Source: Gemmatimonadota bacterium (GTDB lineage: Bacteria > Gemmatimonadota > Gemmatimonadetes > Gemmatimonadales > GWC2-71-9). From it: a stretch of 32,411 bases of DNA. Below, one piece after another: positions 28,745-32,411 of the stretch. Under the pieces are notes generated by a model that worked only from the letters and a program-made list of their open reading frames with translations, made no database searches and was not told the DNA's origin. Position numbers and translations under genes: made by a program. Each line of letters opens with the position of its first letter. Position 1 is the stretch's first letter. The stretch lies in assembly GCA_003222235.1 (NCBI GenBank), contig QHVD01000023.1, forward strand, positions 1 through 32,411, written 5' to 3'.

Positions 28745-31282
28745 CTACTTCTTTGCCCGGGGCCGGCCCTTCGGCTTCGCCGTGCTCTTGGCGCCACCCG
28801 CCGGTGCGTCGTCCTCGTCTTCCCCGCCCTCGCCGCCGTTCTCTCCCACGTCTTCCTTGACCACCCGCGCGACGCCCACCACCAGGTCGCCCGGCGTGAG
28901 GTTCATGATCTTCACCCCCTGGGTGTTGCGGCCGGAGATGCGGATACCCTCGACCGGCACCCGGATCATGATGCCCTTCTTCGTGATCATCATGAGCTCG
29001 TCGTCGGGGAGAACCTCCTTCAGCGCGATGGCGTCTCCCGTCTTGTCGGTGCGCTTGAGCGTGATGATGCCGCGCCCGCCGCGGTGCTGGACCCGATACT
29101 CGTCGAGCTCCGAGCGCTTGCCCATGCCCGTCTCGGTCAGGGTGAGGAGGGTGGAAGCGCGGCGCACCACCACCATGCCCATTACCTGGTCGCCCTTGTC
29201 CAGCTCGATTCCCTTCACGCCCGTCGCGGTCCTGCCCATGTCCCGCACGTCCTTCTCGTGGAACCGGATGCTCATCCCGTGCCGGGTGGCGAGGACGATG
29301 TCGTTCGAGCCGTCCGTGACCTGCACGTCGATCAGCTCGTCGCCCTTCTCGATGTTGATCGCGCGGATGCCCGCGGAACGCGGGTTGCCGAACTCGGAGA
29401 GCGCGGTCTTCTTCACCACGCCGTGCTTGGTCGCGAAAAACAGGAACTGGTCCTCGGAGAACTCGCGCACCGGGACCAGCGCCGCCACGTGCTCGTCCGG
29501 CTTGATCGCGATGCACCCGATCACGGGCTTGCCGCGCGCCGCCCGCGCCGCCTGCGGGATCTCGTGCACCTTGAGCCAGTAGCACTGGCCGTTCTGGGTG
29601 AAAAACATCATGTAGTCGTGCGTCGAGGCGATGAAGAGGTGCTCGACCCAGTCGTCTTCCTTGGTCTGGGCGGAGATGACGCCCTTGCCGCCGCGGCGCT
29701 GGCGGCGGTAGGCCGAGACGGGGAGGCGCTTGATGTAGCCCGCGTGGGACACGGTGATCACCATGTCCTCTTCGGCAATCAGGTCCTCGATGGAAAACTC
29801 GCCCTGGTCGGCGACGATCTCGGTGCGGCGCTGGTCGCCGAACCCCTCGGCGAGCTCGCTGAGCTCCTCCTTCAGGATCTTCAGGCGCCGCGGCTTCGAG
29901 CCGAGGATCTCCTTGCACTCCTTGATGAACTTGCGGACCTCCTTCAGCTCGTCCTCGAGCTTGGAGATCTCGAGCGCGGTGAGCCGCGCGAGCCGCATGT
30001 TGAGGATCTCCGCCGACTGCTTCTCGGACAGCTCGAAGCGCTTGCGCAGGGCCGCGTCCGCCGTGGGCGTGTCCTTGGACTTGCGGATGACCTTGATCAC
30101 TTCGTCGATGTGGTCGACCGCGATCTTCAGGCCCTCGAGGATGTGCTCGCGGTCCTGGGCGCGCTTCAGCTCGAACTCGGTCCGGCGGGTGATGACGGTG
30201 TGCCGGTGCTCGATGAAGTGCTGCAGCAGCTCCTTCAGGTCCATCTCCTTCGGCACGCCGTCCACGAGCGCCAGCATGATCGCGCCGAAGGTGGTCTGCA
30301 TCTGGGTGTGCTTGTAGAGCTGGTTCAGGACCACGGCGGGCACCGCGTCGCGCTTCAGCTCGATGACGATGCGCATCCCCTCGCGGTCCGACTCGTCGCG
30401 CAGGTCGGAGATCCCCTCGAGCTTCTTGGCGTTGGCGAGCGCGGCGATTTGCGCGACCAGGTTGCTCTTGTTGACCTGATACGGGATCTCGGTCACGACG
30501 ATCTGGTGCTTCCCCGTGGACTCCCGCTCTTCGACCACCGCGCGCCCGCGGATCACGATCCGCCCCCGGCCCTTGTCGTAGCACTCCCGGATGCCGTCGC
30601 GGCCGTAGATGATCCCGCCGGTGGGGAAGTCGGGCCCGCGCACGAACTTCCGGAGGTCCTTCACGGCTGCGTCGGCGTGGTCCACCAGGTGGTTGATCGC
30701 CTGGACCACCTCGCTCAGGTTGTGGGGCGGGATGTTGGTGGCCATTCCCACCGCGATGCCGGCGGCGCCGTTCACCATGAGGTTCGGAAGCTTCGACGGG
30801 AGCACCGTCGGCTCCTGGAGCCGCTCGTCGAAGTTGGCGACGAAGTCCACGGTGTTCTTCTCGATGTCCTCCAGCATCGTCATCGCGACGCGCGTGAGCC
30901 GCGCCTCGGTGTAGCGGTAAGCCGCCGCGGGGTCCCCGTCCACCGACCCGAAGTTCCCCTGCCCGTCCACGAGCGGATAGCGCAGCGAGAAGTCCTGCAC
31001 CATCCGCACCAGCGCGTCGTAGACCGCGATGTCGCCGTGCGGGTGGTATTTGCCCAGCACATCGCCCACGACGGTGGCGCTCTTCTTGTAGGGGCGGCCC
31101 GGCACGAGACCGAGCTCGTGCATCGCGTACAGGATGCGGCGGTGGACGGGTTTGAGACCGTCGCGCGCGTCGGGCAGCGCGCGCTGCACGATGACGCTCA
31201 TCGAGTAGTCGAGGAACGACTCCTTCAGCTCGTCCTCGATGAGACGCGGGAGAATGCGCTCGCGGGCGTTGGGTGCGGTCAT
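28745..31282 (-). CDS. gyrA: DNA gyrase subunit A
   Basis: Type IIA topoisomerase subunit that cleaves and rejoins DNA during negative supercoiling with GyrB. 845 residues. The cleavage tyrosine is Tyr124 in YRYTEARL (E. coli Tyr122). The GyrA-box QRRGGKG, which separates gyrase from ParC, is present, and the C-terminal pinwheel repeats run to about 810. The tail is acidic then basic (EDEDDAPAGG, KPKGRPRAKK). In the quinolone region KYHPHGDIAVYDALV the position of E. coli Ser83 is Ile85, while Asp87 is conserved as Asp89. No gyrB is upstream in the window. A repeat of CGGGTGT words abuts the start codon and no Shine-Dalgarno is apparent. Confidence 0.98.
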   Translation of the reverse strand: MTAPNARERILPRLIEDELKESFLDYSMSVIVQRALPDARDGLKPVHRRILYAMHELGLVPGRPYKKSATVVGDVLGKYHPHGDIAVYDALVRMVQDFSLRYPLVDGQGNFGSVDGDPAAAYRYTEARLTRVAMTMLEDIEKNTVDFVANFDERLQEPTVLPSKLPNLMVNGAAGIAVGMATNIPPHNLSEVVQAINHLVDHADAAVKDLRKFVRGPDFPTGGIIYGRDGIRECYDKGRGRIVIRGRAVVEERESTGKHQIVVTEIPYQVNKSNLVAQIAALANAKKLEGISDLRDESDREGMRIVIELKRDAVPAVVLNQLYKHTQMQTTFGAIMLALVDGVPKEMDLKELLQHFIEHRHTVITRRTEFELKRAQDREHILEGLKIAVDHIDEVIKVIRKSKDTPTADAALRKRFELSEKQSAEILNMRLARLTALEISKLEDELKEVRKFIKECKEILGSKPRRLKILKEELSELAEGFGDQRRTEIVADQGEFSIEDLIAEEDMVITVSHAGYIKRLPVSAYRRQRRGGKGVISAQTKEDDWVEHLFIASTHDYMMFFTQNGQCYWLKVHEIPQAARAARGKPVIGCIAIKPDEHVAALVPVREFSEDQFLFFATKHGVVKKTALSEFGNPRSAGIRAINIEKGDELIDVQVTDGSNDIVLATRHGMSIRFHEKDVRDMGRTATGVKGIELDKGDQVMGMVVVRRASTLLTLTETGMGKRSELDEYRVQHRGGRGIITLKRTDKTGDAIALKEVLPDDELMMITKKGIMIRVPVEGIRISGRNTQGVKIMNLTPGDLVVGVARVVKEDVGENGGEGGEDEDDAPAGGAKSTAKPKGRPRAKK

Positions 31283-31288
31283 GGCAGA

Positions 31289-31316
31289 CGGGTGTCGGGT
31301 GTCAGGGGCCGGGTGT
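31289..31316. repeat. CGGGTGT word repeat abutting the gyrA start
   Basis: Three copies of the heptamer CGGGTGT (31289, 31296 and 31310) lie just upstream of the gyrA ATG on its 5' side. The complementary word ACACCCG also occurs in the CCCGACACCCGACGCCC segment at 8533-8549, and CACCCGACGCC recurs exactly at 8538-8548 and 17493-17503. Confidence 0.55.
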
Positions 31317-31323
31317 CTGGTGA

Positions 31324-31352
31324 CCTAAGTTGCGGCAACTTAATCACTTAGG
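31324..31352. promoter_or_regulatory. Nested palindromes upstream of gyrA, possible operator
   Basis: TAAGTTGC (31326-31333) and GCAACTTA (31335-31342) form a perfect inverted repeat around one base. CCTAAGT (31324-31330) and ACTTAGG (31346-31352) form a second one sharing its left side. The segment is AT-rich against its surroundings and lies about 45-70 bases upstream of the gyrA start, a suitable place for an operator or promoter. No known factor site is recognised. Confidence 0.35.
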
Positions 31353-31366
31353 CGATGAAATTCAAC

Positions 31367-31382
31367 CCGGCGTCCCTGCCGG
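31367..31382. terminator. Weak hairpin after the TolB-like gene
   Basis: CCGGC (31367-31371) pairs with GCCGG (31378-31382) around a six-base loop, 46 bases past the stop of the propeller gene on the minus strand. The stretch beyond it (GGTTGAATTTC) has few T residues, so terminator function is weakly supported. Confidence 0.25.
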
Positions 31383-31427
31383 ACTGCTTGCGGGACGAAG
31401 GGTCAAGGCGGGCAGGCGCGCACCCGG

Positions 31428-32411
31428 CTACGGCATGAACGCCGGTGAGGTCATCTGCTCGGAGCCGGTGGCGGCGAGCGGCATGGGCGTCCCCGCGGCG
31501 GCGCCCGCCGGCTGCAGGAATACCCTGGAGAGGTTCTTCTCGCCCCCCACCAAAGCGAGGAGATCACCGGCCCGGGAGACGGCGAACTGGGAGATCAAGA
31601 CATTGGACCCGCTGAGGGGCGTCACCTGCGCGGTAGCGAGGTCGGCCTTGACGACCTGCGTCACCGTGCGGCCGCCCTGCTTGTGCTCGACGAGGTACGC
31701 GAGCGACCCGTCACGCAAGAATTGCGGAGAGCTCTCCCGAACCTGCGGCGTCTTGGTGAAGGCCCGCTGATTCGAGCCGTCCTTCGACATCAGCCAGATG
31801 TCTTGATTTCCCTCGCGCGTCGAAACGAACGCGATGGTCTCGCCGTCGGGCGACACGGCGGGTTGCCAGTTCTCCGTGGGCTCCTGAGTGAGCTGAACCG
31901 CGTCGGAGCCTGTGATCGACTGCACGAAGATCTGGCGATGGGAGCTGCGTTTCGACGTGAACACCACGCCTTGACCGTCCCCCGTGAATGTGGGATCGGC
32001 GTCCGCGGCCCGCGCGTTGGTGAGGCGCGCGGCGTTCGAGCCGTCCGCATCCATCACGTAGATCTCGGGCTGGCCGTCGCGCGTGGAGACGAACGCGATG
32101 CGCGACCCGTCCGGTGAGAACGCCGCCTGGGTCGCCGCGGCCGGATCATCCATGATCTTGCGCAGCTGGGACACGCTGGAGCGTTCCGTGGCGTAGAGTT
32201 GAAACCGGCCGGACCGCGAGCTCGCGACGACGATCTCCCCCTGCACGAACACCTCTGTCGTCGCCCGCCGACTCTCGGGCGCGGTGGCCACAATGCGAGC
32301 GTGGCCGTAGTCGAGGGACGTGACCATTCCATCCTGACCTACCGCCGCGACCGACGGGTTGTCGGAGGACCAGGCCACGCCGGTCGCCGGGCCGATCACC
32401 GCCCCGGCCTC
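31428..32411 (-). CDS. TolB-type beta-propeller protein with Ig-like domain, 5' end outside the window
   Basis: The open frame runs in from beyond the right edge, so the start is not seen; the first internal methionine is in MVTSLDYG. The visible N-terminal part (AWSSDNPSVAAVGQDG) is the end of a bacterial Ig-like (Big2) domain. The rest is a WD40/PD40 propeller, with repeated FSPDGSRIAFVSTRDGQPEIYVMDADGS-like units, here split: AAFSPDGSRIAFVSTRDG, AVSPDGETIAFVSTREG, IYVMDADGSNAARLT, IWLMSKDGSNQRAFT. These are typical of TolB-like periplasmic proteins. It is likely exported or surface-attached and binds proteins or polysaccharide; no enzyme motif is seen. It is separated from gyrA by a 145-base gap. 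Confidence 0.85.
   Translation of the reverse strand, partial: EAGAVIGPATGVAWSSDNPSVAAVGQDGMVTSLDYGHARIVATAPESRRATTEVFVQGEIVVASSRSGRFQLYATERSSVSQLRKIMDDPAAATQAAFSPDGSRIAFVSTRDGQPEIYVMDADGSNAARLTNARAADADPTFTGDGQGVVFTSKRSSHRQIFVQSITGSDAVQLTQEPTENWQPAVSPDGETIAFVSTREGNQDIWLMSKDGSNQRAFTKTPQVRESSPQFLRDGSLAYLVEHKQGGRTVTQVVKADLATAQVTPLSGSNVLISQFAVSRAGDLLALVGGEKNLSRVFLQPAGAAAGTPMPLAATGSEQMTSPAFMP

Noticed and set aside
28743..30584. A long same-strand open frame running through gyrA into the dehydratase
   Set aside because: Only the last 309 codons (from GTG 28742) match a protein family; the rest is gyrA read out of frame.
29084..31351. A 755-codon open frame opposite gyrA, and a 529-codon frame opposite the GGDEF gene (26367-27956)
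   Set aside because: Both mirror fully conserved genes and show no domain-like sequence; high GC makes such frames common.

Overview
The window is a 32.4 kb piece of a high-GC, gene-dense bacterial chromosome. GTG starts are common and neighbouring genes overlap by 1-4 bases. There are no rRNA or tRNA genes, no CRISPR array and no prophage. Gene content (class-V aminotransferase beside serA, arg operon with a single-domain GNAT acetyltransferase, TolB-propeller/Ig-like proteins, zinc-ribbon Ser/Thr kinase beside a GGDEF regulator, M1 and S41 peptidases, Omp85-type barrel) fits an environmental Gemmatimonadota-like bacterium. That placement is an inference from gene content, not a tree.

Layout. 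(1) 1-2387 (-): leucyl-tRNA synthetase, cut by the window edge and interrupted by one in-frame TGA. (2) 2452-4560 (+): a membrane chemoreceptor. (3) 7893-4563 (-): cysteine hydrolase (nicotinamidase type), class-V aminotransferase and serA, joined by ATGA overlaps; probably serine synthesis plus nicotinamide salvage. (4) 11488-8029 (-): arginine operon argC-argB-argD-GNAT acetylglutamate synthase, with GTGA overlaps and an ArgR-type operator at its head. argC has lost its NADP-binding loop and changes frame there. (5) 15046-11551 (-): small membrane protein, GT2 glycosyltransferase, zinc-finger anti-sigma-like protein, secreted protein and nicotinate phosphoribosyltransferase. (6) 15249-18130 (+): Tat-exported N4-glycosylasparaginase, a frame-broken Omp85-type barrel and a TetR regulator. 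(7) 19370-18100 (-): metallophosphoesterase whose membrane and catalytic parts lie in different frames. (8) 19378-20624 (+): frame-broken S41 peptidase. (9) 31282-20651 (-): a tightly packed run gyrA, threonine dehydratase, REC-GAF-GGDEF regulator, zinc-ribbon Ser/Thr kinase, E1-alpha of a 2-oxoacid dehydrogenase, M1 aminopeptidase, PQQ-type sugar dehydrogenase and dienelactone hydrolase. (10) 32411-31428 (-): 3' part of a TolB-propeller protein.

Two things stand out. First, compound palindromic repeats, built from short words (about 7-12 bases) repeated both directly and inverted, sit at gene ends and also inside genes: leuS, the dienelactone hydrolase, the TetR tail and the metallophosphoesterase. 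They resemble a family of palindromic insertions tolerated in coding sequence, and one 17-base word is exactly shared by two loci 2.4 kb apart. Second, five genes (leuS, argC, Omp85 barrel, metallophosphoesterase, S41 peptidase) carry a nonsense codon, frame change or deletion. Since leuS is essential, errors in a metagenome-type assembly must be excluded before a biological reading.
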